Source of the DNA: Clitopilus passeckerianus
Lineage: Eukaryota; Basidiomycota; Agaricomycetes; Agaricales; Entolomataceae
DNA length: 64,000 nucleotides
NCBI GenBank assembly: GCA_944990035.1
Contig: CALYLX010000086.1
Location: forward strand, 1 to 64,000
Direction: 5' to 3'
The translations under genes were made by a program, and so were the position numbers. Shown one piece after another: positions 32,980-45,616 of the stretch. Position 1 is the first letter of the stretch. Each line of letters starts with the position of its first letter. The notes under the pieces were generated by a model. That model saw nothing but the letters and a program-made list of their open reading frames with translations. It had not been told where the DNA came from and did not search any database.

Positions 32980-35014
32980 TCACAGGCTAGAGGTATTTGC
33001 ATTCATGATTCGCTCCAAAGTCCGTAATGAATCTTCCCGAGAGATAACGGTTGGGACGAGAGCCTCATGCTTCATCGTAGCGTGAACGATTAGACGAGCA
33101 ATAATTTCGCCCTGTTGAAGAAGTCAGCACAAGAAGCCAGTAGGAAAGGCAGAACGCTGCTGACCAGCTCGACGAGAACAGCAATGACGATAAGCCTGAT
33201 ACACGATTAACTTTAAATAAAACTAGATTTGTAGAAAATCTTACCAGATGATAATCCAGGTTATCCTAGCCATCTCGTTATTGTTAAGGTGATCATGAAT
33301 TGCATCCAGCTAAACAAAGATTGTCAGTGCAACTAGTTGAGAAGTTTGGCTGAAAGAACCCACGAAGTCGCTTGCTACACCCAACTTCTCGTTCAATACC
33401 TGTACTCTGCCTTTGATCTCCATATACTCCCTGACCGCCTCGTACAGTTCTCCCAAACTTGCCTCACTCCAGAATAGCTCGGGAACATCAAGCACATTCG
33501 AGACCAAATTCACATCCCTCCTAAGTTTGAAGAGCCGCCCAGTCAACTTCAGAGCATCACGACGCCGAAGTTTGAGCTTGCCCGACTGAGCTAGTTGTTG
33601 TGGAATGGAAAGGGCGAGAGGAGAGGTGAGCACTTGCTGTGCATTACTTTCGTAATGGGCGAGTAGCGTTGACTGGGCCAAGGCGTGTGCTATGGAGAGT
33701 TTGAGAAGATGAGAGCGGGATTTTAGGGCTAAGAATCCTTGTCAGACGGTGTGCAGAGTAACCAGATATTGAACATACTAAAGAAGTCATTGAAAATTCG
33801 CGGATTGGCTATATTTTGGTCATGCTAGAGAGAGACCATGTCAGGAACTGCGCACGAAGATCTCATCTCGGAACCACGCTTACAGTGAAGTGACACTGCT
33901 CGATCTCCCAATCCTTTTCCACAATAGGCCGCTTGAGCACCCCAGCCTTGGCCATATCCTCGATAATATCCATCTCGTGCCTTTCCTCCAGCCCAAAGAA
34001 AACCACAACGCCATATTCAAAAAACACAACTTCCGCAACGTTTACATCTCCTTCATAAGACTTTGCCCTGACAGGCGGTGAAGGCCTCGGTGGTGGACTC
34101 TGCGTCTCCCATCGTACATGGGGTCTCATAGGGACCTCTGTCTCCACGGAGGAAGGTACACCACCTGCCAAAGGTTCGTTCTCTCGTTCCGTTTCTTGTT
34201 CATGTTCTGATTCCGATGGTAGAATAGGCTCTGTCTCGGACTCTCCGATGAAATCGTTGGGAGTCCAAGACCGAGCATTCCCAGCTCGCTCAATATGTTT
34301 CCTGGTTTCCAAGGGTGAGGAGGAGATGTACCCATCGCTTCTCTCTAGGTTTGGGCTAGGAGCGTTGAAGTAAGAGCCTTGGTAGCCTTCTTCCTCCGCT
34401 TCAGAAAGTTGTGCCATGAAAGATTCGCCTTCTATGGGCTTCGCAGGCGCTGAAGAGCGTATGTTGGTCTCCGGGCCATATCCTGGCAGTAGCGGCATAT
34501 GGTATGCCTGTCCAACGAGCGACAATGAGGACCAGGCTAGTAATGAGGTAATTGGACAACATACCACATACATAGCTTCGTCGAACACTCTTGGGGCAAC
34601 GTTATGTTCCCTCTTCAAGAATGACGCCAAAAGCTTCATCCTGAAATCCTCCGCGACACAATACGCAGTAAGCCTCTTAAACCCAGCTTCTTCTCTCTGC
34701 TCCTTCGTCATTCTCTCCGCTGCACTCTTATACTCCCTCACCGACACACCGCCCCTAGTCTCATACCCCAGCGTCTCATTCTCATCATATTCACTTGGCA
34801 GAGGTTTAGTCTGAGGGGCAGAGGGCAGAACAACGAGTTTCTGAGATGTTTTCGAGGTACGCTTGGCTTTTGGGACGCCGGAAGTGAGAGAGGCGCGTCT
34901 GGCTGCAGCAGCTCGTTCGTCAGCGTTTGCAGTGCTTGGGAGGCGCAAGGAAGGTCTGCGCCGTGTTGTGGTTTTAGAAGGCAGCCGGATTGGCCCTGCG
35001 GGTCGCGAGGACAT
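32980..35014 (-). CDS. RMD1/DUF155 family protein (Rmd1/RMND1-like)
   Basis: DUF155 proteins in yeasts are Rmd1 and its relatives (sporulation, vacuolar or mitochondrial roles); the animal homolog RMND1 supports mitochondrial translation. The start at 35014 gives a basic Ser/Arg-rich leader (PSKTTTRRRPSLRLPST), then the domain core RLTAYCVAEDFRMKLLASFL, KREHNVAPRVFDEAMYV and, after a Ser/Glu-rich insert, VAEVVFFEYGVVVFFGLEER and KDWEIEQCHFTVS. Later exons give HYESNAQQVLTSPLALSIPQ, LFKLRRDVNLVSNVLDVPEL, YMEIKGRVQVLNEKLGVASD, a C-terminal membrane helix (ITWIIIWLIVIAVLVE) and REDSLRTLERIMNA, with TGA at 32980. The segment CCPITSLLAW...VGQ read through in the first open frame is an intron with GTATGT donor. 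Complete by domain order. Confidence 0.87.
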
Positions 35015-35592
35015 CGTTGTGGATAGCGAGGAGCACTCGTTTGGCGTCGATGGCGCTCATGGTTCGTCACACGGGTTTGATGCGACTTCTCCGGTCCGAG
35101 ATTCCCTTTGAACTTTGTTCACGGCAATTCCGAGGCAATTTCAAGGACGTTATCGACGGGAAGGAGAACGAGAGAAAAAAAATTCCAATGCTGATGGTAG
35201 TACAGGCTCAATATTCAAGTTCCAATGACATTGTCCAGTTTCGGCCTAGTTTCATGCATTGACGTTGACAAGTTCGATTATCACTAGGACTATGTATTCT
35301 TGTCCAGTTATATCATGATCAGACCAGTGTCAGGAAGGCCTAACAAGCCGATGGACAGGTTCCAGATCCTCGTCGAAGCCTCTCAGAATACACAGCCAGT
35401 TGAGAATATCCAACGAAAAAAGCAGCTCATAATCAGGGACTGGTGTTGTCCTATATTCATGATCATTTGGACGAAGATGGAAGTACGGATAGCACAGACG
35501 CCTTTACAACTGGGGGGATACAGTAATAGACGCGGTCATTAGAGTACAGGCCGATAAATTACTTATAATTGAATGCAAGGACTAACGCATGA
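35015..35592. other. Intergenic between RMD1 and NmrA copy 3
   Basis: About 580 bases containing the RMD1 promoter and the 3' flank of NmrA copy 3. Open frames here are antisense shadows or short. Nothing else recognised. Confidence 0.5.
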
Positions 35593-36540
35593 TTAAGCGT
35601 CGTTTCCCCACCACCTTTGGATGAGTTCCTCTGGCTGTGTATATGTCATGCTAACTTGATCGTCGAGAGTCGGTAGGAAAGTGAAGCGTTGATCCAGAAG
35701 TGCTAATCGAAATTGAGCATCAAGGTTTGTAAATATGGAGGGTGGGTTGGGCTTCAGAGTATCTTGAAGATCTTCCCTCGTTTGGTAAGTAACAGGAAAG
35801 AATTTGCCTTCGGGAGGATATTAGCGAACGCATCCCCCTGAAACAAGCAAAAGTATACCTCGAACACGTCGGACGATCTCAACGATCTCGTTCAGTGATA
35901 CCACCGAACCCACAATTCTCAAATCCCTTGGCCACTGTTCAATATCAAGTGCCCTCGCAATAAACTCTCCTACATCCTCCGCCGCAGTGAAAACCAAGCT
36001 CAGATTTCCATCTCCCGGAATCCTTGCCTCACATTTCTCCACGTCCACCCAAAACTTCCCCGGCCTCAGATACCCCAACCCCCTTTTTGGAGACGCAAAG
36101 TAATTCATGAACACGCCCGGCTGGGGAACACTCCACTCCATCCTGGTCTTCTTCAGCGCATCAAGGGACGGCTCCTTGTATTTTGCAAACACCTCTACAA
36201 CATCCTTGTCCCCGCCATTTGTCCCCGCCCACGCGCTTGGAACGAATCTCTTAACTCCAGCTTGGTCCGCAGCGGCGATCAGGGCTAGCTCAGCGCGGGA
36301 TAGCTTCTCCGGGTCGTGCATTCCAAGTGCGCTGATCAAGGTGTGTACGCCTTCCAGAGCGGGCGCGAGAGATGGTGAATCCGGTAGGTAATCGACCACT
36401 TCAACCTGAGCGCCGAGGGCCACGAGGTCAAGAGAGGGTCGTCTGGCTAACACAGTCAAGGAGTGTTTGCCATGAGACAGGATCGCTTCAGCGATATGCC
36501 GTCCTATGCCTGAATTAGCGCCAGCGATTGCGACCTTCAT
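35593..36540 (-). CDS. NmrA-like / isoflavone-reductase-like NAD(P)-binding protein, copy 3
   Basis: Close paralog of the copy at 11.97 kb, on the opposite strand and about 23 kb away. MKVAIAGANSGIGRHIAEAI (start 36540; an in-frame ATG 24 bases upstream is less likely by comparison) carries the Rossmann motif. Then come SALGMHDPEKLSRAELALI, QAGVKRFVPSAWAGTNGG, QPGVFMNYFASPKRGLGYL and EDVGEFIARALDIEQWPRDL. One intron after the codon for RG lies at the same position as in copies 1 and 2. The last exon reads GKFFPVTYQTREDLQDTLKP through QPEELIQRWWGNDA to a TAA at 35593. No frame break. Sequence blocks are much closer to copy 1 than copy 2 is, so copies 1 and 3 probably separated later. Confidence 0.88.
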
Positions 36541-37885
36541 GTCCACGGATAAGTAGTTTGCCAAAAAACATATCTGTGTCGGCTTAAATACCTATGCCAC
36601 GGGCCCCATCTCCATTCACTTTCAGCCACCATCCGTCCACCACCGTGGCGTACTCCCGGTAGTACGCCTAACAGGAAAACAAGAAGTGATGCAAGTGTCC
36701 AAGTGACACCAGATGCGCATTTTACGAGATAAAAATACGGATTTGCCTACCTAATATGCTCTAATTGCCTGAAGAAGCACGATACGAGGTAATCAGTGGT
36801 GGCATAAAGTGGTTACAAGGAGCGTGGGTCCATCAAGTATTCCCGGCCTTGTTAACCACTCCAGGGACACGTAGAAATTGAGCAATGCCCGGCCGAAGCG
36901 TCGCAAATACGTCGTCTATCGCCATAGGAATTGACTGTTGGGAGCTGTCTTGCACTTTGGAGAGCGATCGGAGTTGCTTTGAAGCAGAACGAAGGTGTTT
37001 GATCTTACCTCGGATTCTGTCGGTACGGCGGAATATTGAAGGTTCAATGCCGATTCAATTGGGAAGCACTTTGAGTGACCACGGTTGTCTAAATTCCATG
37101 AGCAGAGAGTCCAGAATATATTTCCAACCCTTGATGCCATAAGTTCAAAAGACCAAGAACGCCCACAATGCGATTCCTGTGGGCACCGAGAATGAATATC
37201 TGCCTAGAAGCGAGTGTCGAAACCCGAGAACATGCCTCCGTTGTTGAAGCTCAAACGAGAGGTAAAGAAGCGGAATTCGCCAACCAAAGATATTAAGCTA
37301 AATTGCTCCATCTACCAATTCCCGGTTTGCGGTGACGAAGGCAAAGTTTATCCTTGCCATTTCGTTCTAGCTTAGAATTGCCTTAATTCTCTTCGAGCCT
37401 GTATCGCGCCTTGATCCTTGCATGAATGAGATATCATATGAATAGGGGAGAAAGGAGAAACCTGCGGTGACAATCCTGTGAATTTTGCTTTGTATCAGAA
37501 ACCTCCCGGCAAACTCCAGGAGCCAGCACTCTTTCTGCAGGGTTGGAATCAAAGTTCGATCTCTTTTTCCTCTTTGTATCATATTGACTGTGTACGCAGA
37601 CAGACTACAATATCGTGCACTGGTTGGCCATAGATGGAATGTTTAAGGGTAAAGAATCACAACAAGCATAACCTAGGATAACAAGAACCACAGAAAGTGA
37701 AATCTCGAGAGCATAAACATGACATGAGACAGCAAAAAGGTCAAACCAGCAACACGGTCTTTTGGAGAGCGCCCGGCTGGACACATAACAATGGCCAAAG
37801 AAGAAAAAAGAACGGAATCGACTCATGACACGACGACGACCAAGACAGCAACAGGCGGAAGGCGGGCAACTTGAGGCTACCGCTT
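36541..37885. other. Intergenic, 1.3 kb
   Basis: Promoter of NmrA copy 3 and the 3' region of the G3BP-like gene. Opposed short open frames at 36885-37142 are not supported by any motif. Nothing else recognised. Confidence 0.5.
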
Positions 37886-39474
37886 TTATTTTCCAACAGC
37901 CTGGCCACCCCTACCGCGAGGGGCCTGTCCACGTCCCCGGAACCCACCACGTCCATCACCGTTAGCCTGACCACCAGGAGGAACTCCACCACGACCACGA
38001 ATGGGTGGTCGGTCACCGCGCTCCTTCTTGGTCTCTACCGAGATTCTCACGTTGCCCACCTCGCCACCAACGTCAATCCAGATACCACCCTCACCTCCTT
38101 GTGATTGAGGGAGAGAAGCAACAATGGCACGACGGGCAGCATCAACAGTCTGGAACTCCAGGAAAGCGCAAGCCTTCGAGCGGACAATCTCAAGATCCTT
38201 GATAGGCCCGAATCGTTGCGTCAAAGTGTTCGTAAGGAGAGCTGAGGTAACGGGCTCAGTAACACCCTTAACGAAGCACGAAGGGTGGTTAACAGCTTGT
38301 GCGTTAGTGGCTGCTGATTGGACACCCTGGCTAGCATGACGTTGAACGGGAGGGGTTTGAGTTCGGCTTGGCGTAGCAGAAACGACAGGTGAGGGAGTCT
38401 CTGTCACACCGCGCGATTCTGTTGACACTGCTGAGCCCCATTTACGTGCGTTGGTAGCAGCTAGCGAGGCCCATGTTCGGGGAGCAGACGGTGCAGGGGC
38501 GGGTGCGGGAGGCGCAGCAGCCTGAGGAGCAGCTGCAGGGGGTTGGACAGGAGCAGGAGCGGCAGCGGGTGGCGGTGCGGTTGATTGGTCAGCGACGGCC
38601 GGCTTCTCGGGCTCTGGTGCGTGGGCACTGTCGCCATTGGTCTGGGGTGCCAGAGTTGGCTCCGCGACTTCAGGTTCGGGCTCTGCCACCTCTGCAGGCG
38701 TCTCCTCCTCCACAGGAGGTGGGGGTTGAGCAGCAGCAGGCTGAGGAGGGGGAGGTGAAGGTGATCGGGGTGGTTCAGGGGCAAGTTCTGCTGGGGGTGG
38801 TGCGGGGGAAACAGCAACTGGAGCTGGGGCAGGCTCCGGTGCGGGGGCAAGAGTAACAGCTGGCTCAACAGCATCGGCTTCAGCAACTTCGTCGCCTTCC
38901 TCGACAGCATCTTCCTTCAGGAAACGGAAGATGTCGTTGAGGACGAAGTAGCCGTTAGGCTGCTCGGCAAGGAAGAAAGTCTGGACGAATTTGCGCCAAG
39001 GATCACCATGGTTGGACATTTCACCGATGACCTGGATGATGATGCCACCGTTTGCAGAGGCCTGAGCATCGACGGAATGGATGAAGACCTTGCAGTCCTG
39101 GAAGCCAATGGAGGTGATCTTGCTGTGAATTTCCTGTAGATATTGCGTCAGCAGCTGGTACTTGATGTTTGTCATCTCGAAGCGCAAAATTCGATGCAAC
39201 GTGGCATTGTCCTCAGCCACGCTGAAGCTTCAACGACAAAACCCAGAAGCGGTGGAAAGACATGCAAATGGAGTGGAGAGATGAAATGCACCTGTTGACC
39301 GTGGCAAGGCTTCACATCCTCTCCCTCAGTACCATGAGAGAAGGTGGAAGTTTTGGTATAGAAACAGTGCAAACGATTGGGATCTTTGTTGACAAAGGTA
39401 TAATATTGAGGAACAAATTGCCAGCCAACTTCGGAAGGAAGAATGGCGCCGTTGGTGGGGTTGGAGGTCGTCAT
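37886..39474 (-). CDS. G3BP-like RNA-binding protein (NTF2 domain + RRM + RGG tail)
   Basis: G3BP/Nxt3/Bre5-type proteins bind RNA, organise stress granules and act as ubiquitin-protease cofactors. The start at 39474 gives the NTF2-like domain: GWQFVPQYYTFVNKDPNRLH and FYTKTSTFSHGTEGEDV. After a 160-nt intron come EIHSKITSIGFQDCKVFIHS, GEMSNHGDPWRKFVQTFFLA and YFVLNDIFRFLKED. A long Pro/Ala/Glu-rich linker (about 39.0-38.4 kb) is followed by one RRM: SCFVKGVTEPVTSALLTNTL, FGPIKDLEIVRSKACAFLEF. A Gly/Arg tail (GRGGFRGRGQAPRGRGGQ) ends at TAA 37886. The first open frame here runs on through the intron in frame, producing a false start near 39220. Complete, no frame break. Confidence 0.92.
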
Positions 39475-40582
39475 GCTGTAAACGCGTACGTGGATCAATT
39501 TCTCCAGTTCTTTCTCGGCTTGTGACAGCAAGACAATATGCACTCACATAAAGAATTAAACAAAGAGCCGTAGAAAAAGTCTAGAAAATACAGACAATGA
39601 GAACGACCGCGGCGGGACGTGGATGTAGGGTGTGAGGGGGAGGAGAGGTCAAAGCAGAGCAAACGCGCCAAACAAAAAAATTATTACCGTTTACGGTCCG
39701 ACAGCTTTCGGCATTTGGCGGTGGCCTCGAGACGCCTGCTTAGACGCTGGTGCATTGACAATCTCTCATTGGGCCACTACTAAACAGCGTGCGATTTCTG
39801 CAGGAGACCTTAGTGGCGCTTTTGGACGCTGAATTACTTCCACGCAACATTTCGCCAGGGCCTCCGACCTACCTTTTACACGAAACTTGCAAGGAAACTT
39901 CAATTCAAAATGGAATTGAATCATTACAATTTACTGGTTCAAATCTAAGCGAGTGCCAAAGTCACCGGCAGCCGAAGCCTTAGCCAGCTCATCCCGGGTT
40001 AGCACCCTCCCTTGCATTTCTACGGATTTGGGTTGTTCATACAGGTAGTAGCAGCCTTGGATTGAGCTGGTGTCCAGCGCCAAGGCCGGCGTGTCCACTG
40101 TTGTTATAGGTTGACATTACCTCACAGCTCTCATAATCTTTCCTATTTATTTTTAGCCACCCAGGACTTCCCCCTTCTTATAACCACCCAAAGCAGCGAG
40201 GAACTCTGCGCTTGTATTTCGCTGGCGAACTTGGAACGGCCTTGAACGACGGATCAGGCTCGGCAGCTGTTTGATCCGCAGATTCTGGCCGTCACACTCC
40301 AAGATGTCACACCGATACCCTTGTGCCTGATTCTCATAATCGCGCGTCTTCCCAAATCTACCGCAAACTCCCAACGCTTGCAACGCTGCCCATTGGTAAA
40401 GATCGTATCCTGAAAGCCATACGATACCGAGTGCAGCATCTGCCAGACTGTGAGAATCTAGTACACCGCCCAGACCGCGGATGACCGAATTTTATCAAAA
40501 CCAGTGACATACGAACAGCCTCAGAGCTTGATCTCTATTGATATAGCTCCTGACTTTGGGACAATCTCTCGAGATTCACAAC
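39475..40582. other. Intergenic, divergent promoter of G3BP-like and HET-C genes
   Basis: About 1.1 kb. Minus-strand open frames at 40153-40383 and 40254-40439 overlap in different frames; together they could be a short frame-broken gene, but no motif supports this. No repeat seen. Confidence 0.4.
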
Positions 40583-43500
40583 ATGCCTAGCAATACTACC
40601 ATATTGCTGCTCTTACTCTTTGTATTCGCATTCTGCCTATCCGATGGCGGGGTGTACGCCTTTGGTGCTGGAAATATCCCATCGTGTGTCATTTGACCTT
40701 TGATTTTCACTCGCGTGAGACTGACTGCTGCGGATGTAGATTTGCGTATCTAGAAGGCAAAGCCTTCAGACATGGAGATATTGTCAGTATCAGCCGGTCC
40801 CTTTCCCGCCTCTCCTCCTCATAATAGTCGTTTATAGGAAGATGTTCTGGAAGATCTAGCCAAGAAGGCTGGAGGTTTCGCTCTTGGTGCTATTCTCGGC
40901 AAAGGCGGCTCCAAATTCAATGGGTTGGATATTAAACGCGTATACTTTGGGTATGTCAAACCCCTTGTGACTCGATATATGTCCCATGTCAAGTTCCTTC
41001 TTCCAGAAACTGGCTTCGAGATTACAGTCAAGCCATGGACATCGCTGCGTTCAAGAAGATGCCCCAGCAGGTATGAACGCAAGAATCGCTTTCCGTTATC
41101 TCAATCTCACTCACTGCAGACGATTTTGAATTTGATTATGGTCCTCGGATTCATGGTATTTACCCGTGTGCTATTTTTCAAGGGATCGTGGCTTACCCTG
41201 CTCTAGGCAAACGGATATGCTACGCATGAATTCGAAGTCACTTTCGAGCGGTTGGGAGTGTATCTTCCCGTTAGTATCTTCAAGTACTGTCGTCTTCATT
41301 CATCACACCGAGCAACTCGATTAGGTCGAACACATCGACAATCCGAAAGGATACGGAGAAGGTGAAGACGCACGAAAATACCACCCAGCTCTCCGCCCGC
41401 CCGTCAATGTAAGGAGATTTCAAAAGAAAGTTCCAATTTGGCACTTGCTCAATCATTATTTAGCCTCAAGAACTTGAAGTCGATAACCGAACGGGAATGA
41501 AGAACTACATCGCAAACGGTATGTAGGATCCAAATTATTGCATGTCGTGATGTGTTGACCCCTGGTCCACACAGAGAACGGCAGCTGGGATACATCGAAA
41601 GCCCTCGTTAGGCGAACGCTCGAGAAGTGCATCCATCACGGCCGCATGCACAGAGCCAATGGCCAGAAGGCAGATGAATACGAAGCTTACCGCCTGTTGG
41701 GAACTGCTGTAGGTGGCGCAATATTTCAACCTTGCCGCTATCCGCTAATCATCATCCTAGTTACATACCCTCGAGGATTATACCGCCCATTCCAACTGGT
41801 GCGAGCTGGTGCTTATCCAGATGGGCTTCAACGATGTTTTCCTCCATGTTGGAGATCAAGTTAGGATACAAGCACCAAACGGACGCTGGGTTGCACCTAT
41901 TGTGACAGGTAGGAGCTGTTCAGCGATTACGCAATAGAAAAACACGTTAACCGCGAATATCTCCTCAGGTACCTTCGGTTCTAACGATTTCTTCCATTCT
42001 CTTCTCGGAGGTAAGACTATATGCGTTTCATATTCCTCTTTCTGATGTTAACAATGCTCCCCCCCTCTCCAGAGGCCGGTGATCACCTCGTAAGTCCAAA
42101 ACACACACGTTTAATCGTTTCATATTTAACCTGACTACTTCTCCCAGAGTCAAGCCTCAGTCAGCGACCTCAACAAAGCCCTCGACTCCGCCCGCTCTGC
42201 ATCCAATACCTCCCGTTCTGGTCCCGGCGGCCTGCCATCTGACCCAGGTGACATCCTCCGCGGCCTGTTCTCCGCCATTCCAGGAGGAGCTGGCGGCGAT
42301 ATGATGAGAGACATGGACGCCGTTGAGAGAATCAGAGCCAGCCCATCCGGTGGTGGTGGGTATATGACCCGCGACGGACCTGGTGTTGGTGGCCAGCCTG
42401 TCCCTGGTGCTGGGAAGAAGCCCGAGGATATGAGTCCGCAGGAGCTGCACGCAGTGCTTTGGCAGATTTTGACGTTCAGGGATTCGGTTGTGAAGAAGAT
42501 CTCGAAGACTATTGGTATGTTGTGTTTGTTCTCTCGAAGCATTGGTGTCCCATTCATTGGATATACAGAGAAGATACCCGGCCTTGGCCCGCTTATTGAT
42601 AAGCTCATGGATGCCATTTCTGTTTTCATTTTCACCACTCTTGAGGTATTTGATTCTGTGTTCTCTTTCATGAGATTTCCTCTGACACATATCCTCTTAT
42701 TCAGCCTTTCCTCAAGCCCATCCTGCAAACCACGACGGGAGGCCTTCATGCGATTTCTGGCGAAGTCATTGATAGTCATGATCAATATGAGGTCTTTAAC
42801 GACCCCAGAGCCGTATGTATCAGTTACAGCCCTTTCTCGTCTCCGCCACTAATATTCATTTTATGCCAGTCCGACCCCACTCATTCCTTCCTGAGTAAGG
42901 ACCACTTCGTAAGTTCTTTAAAGCTGTCCTGACTGGCGGATACTAAGCCCATGTAGAACCTGATTTTGAATGAGCCCGCAGGCCGAGTTGCGAAAGTCAT
43001 CGTAACTAACGCAGTGCAAGCGGTCATCAAAGCTTGGGATAGCACGTCTGTTGATGTTCATCAATTGACTGAAGAGGTTCTTCAGTGCCTGTATGTATTT
43101 GAAACGTTTTTGAAGCCGGGTTGTTCACTAAATGGCATGTTCTAGCTTCCATCCAGACTGGCACAACCCACAGTCCAAGGTCCAACGCGAGATGCTTCAG
43201 ACCATGCACGACTGGGCCAATGGGCTTGGCCACAAGAAGAACGAGACAATTTCCAGGCTCAACAAGGCGGCCGTTCGCGATCACAAGAACATCCGTCTTG
43301 CAGGGGATGGAGGAGCTCCCGCTTCACAAGGTGGATTTGCCGAATCACAGGGACATGCCGCTCAGGCGGCCATCTTCGACTACGCTGGAAAGATTCCTGG
43401 CGTTTCGCAGGTGCAACATGCGCTTGGTGGTGTCAACCACGGCGTTGGACGTGAAGGACCTGGAGGTTATGGCAGCCAAGGCGCAGCTGCCTCCTTCTAT

Positions 43501-44049
43501 GGCTCTGATGCCCCGTCGTCTCACTCTCATTCTTCCTACGGGCCGCCTTCTGGTCCGCCTCCCGGACACAACCCCCATGGCTCTCATAGCTATGCACCTC
43601 CCTCTGGCCCACCTCCGGGTGCCAGCTCGCCATACGGGGCCCCTTCAGGACCTCCCCCTAGCTTCCCAGGAAGTGGAGGTTATCACCCAGCCCACCCCCC
43701 AAGTACATCGCCCTACGGAGCACCACCCATTATGAGCACCTCGTCAAGCATGTCCTCTGATACTCCCATGAGTCCCTCCGCTCCACACCATGCAGGATAT
43801 GCGCCATCCTATGCATCCCCTCCTCCATCCTTCCCTGGTGCAGGACCTTCCTTCCCCGGAGCTGGTGCAGGTTATGGCGGCCCTCATCACGGGTATGGTG
43901 GTCCTCCTGGTGGGTTCGGTGCACCACCTGGACCTCCACAAGGAGGTCCTGGGTTCCCTTCTGGCATGAGTTTCCCTGGAGCGGATTATGGACACCACGG
44001 ACATCAATCCCCGCCTCCCCAATTCCCTGGCGCGCCTGGTGGATGGTAA
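40583..44049 (+). CDS. HET-C domain protein (heterokaryon incompatibility protein Het-C family)
   Basis: HET-C proteins control vegetative incompatibility in Neurospora, where HET-C has a signal peptide and a glycine-rich region. ATG 40583 encodes a signal peptide (NTTILLLLLFVFAFCLSDGG). The Het-C domain is spread over many small exons: HGDIEDVLEDLAKKAGGFAL, GNWLRDYSQAMDIAAFKK (the diagnostic block), MVLGFMANGYATHEFEVTFE, EHIDNPKGYGEGEDARKYHP, NRTGMKNYIANENGSWDTSK, YEAYRLLGTALHTLEDYTAH and SNWCELVLIQMGFNDVFLHV. A middle part follows (KKPEDMSPQELHAVLWQILT, ISKTIEKIPGLGPLIDKLMD, FHPDWHNPQSKVQREMLQTM). The last 200 residues are Gly/Pro/Ser/Tyr-rich with GYGGPPGG-type repeats and end at TAA 44049. 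Complete. Whether it acts in recognition here is not shown by sequence; an NLR lies 3.6 kb beyond its next two neighbours. Confidence 0.9.
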
Positions 44050-44287
44050 ACGTAGACTGAAATCGTTATTGTAAAGAAGAAAGGAATTTCGTTTTCAAGA
44101 CTCTGTATTACTATACTGTAGAAGATGAACGCTTTGTTACAGTAGAATTGTAATGTTCTTTCTTTTATTCAACGCCCTTATGCTATACAACAGGCCTCTG
44201 TTATCTGACTACTCAAGCAAGGATCGGCTAAGATCATGGTGTCGATCACGACTTTTCTTTTCGCGTCCACCATCGCACAGTGCAAAT

Positions 44288-45506
44288 ATGAGCTTCCTCT
44301 CGAAAGCTGAACGCGCATATATCCAATCTGGAATACTTGGCTCGCCACCATCTCGCGCCGATGGCCGTTCTTTACTGGATTATCGCGCAATAGCTCTCGA
44401 AACAGGCGTTGCACCCCTTGCAAACGGCAGTGCACGCATCAGCATCGGACGAGATTCCAACGAAGGTGGTGGTGGCACCGAGGTCGTTGCAGCTTCCAAG
44501 TTGGAAGTCGAAAACATTGGCGATGGAGAGGGGGAAGAAGGGGGAAGGATTATCTGCAATGTGTCTTGGTACGTGCATTATATTGGTCCTTCTCCCCGAA
44601 AAAAAATTGAAACTGACGTTGGCCGCCGAAAGATTAGCTCACCAGCAGCGTATCCACATCTTTCGACGAACGCCTTAGAAGATCTGCAACATGATTTGAC
44701 CACTCTCCTGCAACAAACCTTTACGCATCCGTCTCTACATCCCCAAAATCTCTCGATTCTGCCAAAGAAAAAAAGCTGGTTGTTGAGTCTGGACGTGTTG
44801 GTGTTATCAGATGCAGGCAACATTTACGATGCACTGTTCATCGCTGCTTCTGCCGCTCTGTGGGATACCAAGGTTCCAAGAACGAGAAGTGTCGAGTATA
44901 AAGCCACCAAGAGGCCGGGAGGAGGAGCGGTCTCGGCCAACACGAACACAACCACGGGGGATATGGATGTTGATCAAGATGTTCAGAGTGGGTTTGATAC
45001 GAGGACGGTGAACAAGTTGGCTTCAGACTTCGAACTGCCGGATTATTGGGACGAGGGTGAGGTGCTTGATGGGAGGGAGAAATTGCCTATCTGTGTGACG
45101 CTGAACCTTGTGGGTGTATTCTTGTTGGCTGGTTTCCTATCTCATGTGGCTCTGACACGAATTGCAATAGGAAACTTCGGCACATTACCTAGATGCAAGC
45201 TTGCGAGAAGAAGCAGCAACGGGTCTCAAGCTCTTGCTCTTATTCTCGTACCCGTCCAATGCACCACCAAGACTGCAAGGTACTCGGATGATAGGTGCCG
45301 GGGAACTCGCTGTCACGCAACTCAAAGACTTGATAAAAGTGCGCTCTATGTGTCTGCAGTTCTACTTGTACTTATGCTAACCTGGCCCGTTGTAGGCTGG
45401 AGAAACATATGCTAAGGACCTACACGCCTCCCTGGCCACCAAACTGAAAGACGAAGATATGCGGCGGAACCAAAAGGCTCGAGAGCGTTTCGAACACCGT
45501 CGGTGA
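44288..45506 (+). CDS. RRP42: Exosome complex component RRP42
   Basis: RNase PH-fold subunit of the nine-subunit exosome core ring, needed for rRNA processing and RNA decay; eukaryotic copies are catalytically inactive. The start at 44288 gives MSFLSKAERAYIQSGILG and PPSRADGRSLLDYRAI, the usual N-terminus. Then come GSARISIGRDSNEGGGGTEV, NVSCSPAAYPHLSTNALEDL across the first intron, SILPKKKSWLLSLDVLVLSD and AGNIYDALFIAASAALWDTK. An intron after LPICVTLNL joins ETSAHYLDASLREEAATGLK, GTRMIGAGELAVTQLKDLIK and a Lys/Arg-rich end (RRNQKARERFEHRR) with TGA at 45506. The second intron at first looked like a frameshift, but with the donor at CTT|GTGGGT the frame is kept. It lies 239 bp after HET-C and converges with the TPR gene, 110 bp between stops. 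Confidence 0.9.
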
Positions 45507-45616
45507 CCAGGGATTACTTGGACTTCAGACAATAGGAGGTGGGGTTATAATGGTACACATTATTCGTAATTGTTCGTAATAGTCCATTGTTGTACAAGAA
45601 GCCCAGGGAGGAAAAT

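Noticed and set aside
38461..38910. Leu/Pro-rich 149-codon ORF inside the G3BP-like gene
   Set aside because: Alternative frame of the Pro/Ala-rich linker.
45100..45230. Apparent frameshift in RRP42 before YLDASLREE
   Set aside because: Using the donor CTT|GTGGGT and the acceptor before GAAACTTCGG keeps the frame and gives the expected block.
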